Source of the DNA: an uncultured Leptotrichia sp.
GTDB taxonomy: Bacteria > Fusobacteriota > Fusobacteriia > Fusobacteriales > Leptotrichiaceae
Assembly (NCBI GenBank): GCA_938017765.1
Contig: CALIJH010000047.1
Span: 1 to 23,487 of the forward strand
Direction of reading: 5' to 3'
Length of the DNA stretch: 23,487 nt
Shown: one piece after another, positions 23,457-23,487 of the stretch
How positions within the stretch are numbered: position 1 is the stretch's first letter
Layout: every line of letters begins with the position of its first letter
Position numbers and translations under genes: made by a program
Notes under the pieces: model-generated
Told to the model about the DNA's origin: nothing
The model's database searches: none
What the model saw: the letters and a program-made list of their open reading frames with translations, nothing else

Positions 23457-23487
23457 GAAATTTGATATATTTGTATATTATTTATAA

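Overview
This is an AT-rich chromosomal segment from a low-GC anaerobe. The content fits Fusobacteriota, and Leptotrichiaceae is my best guess. The reasons are long A/T runs, strong AGGAGG-type ribosome binding sites, a single-chain pyruvate:ferredoxin oxidoreductase with a long-chain flavodoxin, a monofunctional biotin ligase, a pseudopilin/ComEC pair and a hemL-cobT-cobC-cobK group. The taxonomic placement is inference; no rRNA or tRNA gene is visible.

Left part (1-5729): birA (+) converges with a short minus-strand pair, a type IV pseudopilin and a ComEC that lacks the usual C-terminal nuclease-like domain. Just upstream on the same strand are a large TrbL/VirB6-like membrane protein and a 49-residue lipoprotein. 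They look like part of a type IV secretion or conjugation module stranded in the chromosome. A 500-bp gene-free stretch with two palindromes precedes the TrbL gene.

Centre (5730-15092): nifJ (-), a secreted DUF3298-like protein (+), recJ with a long Asn-rich C-terminal extension (+), flavodoxin (-) and an RsmC-like methyltransferase (-). nifJ and flavodoxin are likely redox partners. The recJ/flavodoxin junction holds four consecutive hairpins. The methyltransferase has a stem-loop wedged exactly between its Shine-Dalgarno sequence and its start codon.

Right part (15399-23487): a heavy-metal-associated (copper-chaperone-like) protein followed by a soluble PQQ-type sugar dehydrogenase (+), an unexpected pair for a fermenter. 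Then come an amidohydrolase (-) divergent from an HxlR-type regulator (+), a META-domain lipoprotein (+), and the minus-strand group hemL, cobT, cobC-like, cobK linking tetrapyrrole precursor synthesis with cobalamin assembly. A terminator at the right edge serves a gene outside the window.

Every convergent gene junction carries at least one inverted repeat, and two of them share an almost identical arm, suggesting a dispersed family of bidirectional terminators. No CRISPR array, complete transposon or prophage was seen. Most of the window is ordinary housekeeping sequence; the secretion remnant, the structured start site and the sugar dehydrogenase pair deserve the closest look.
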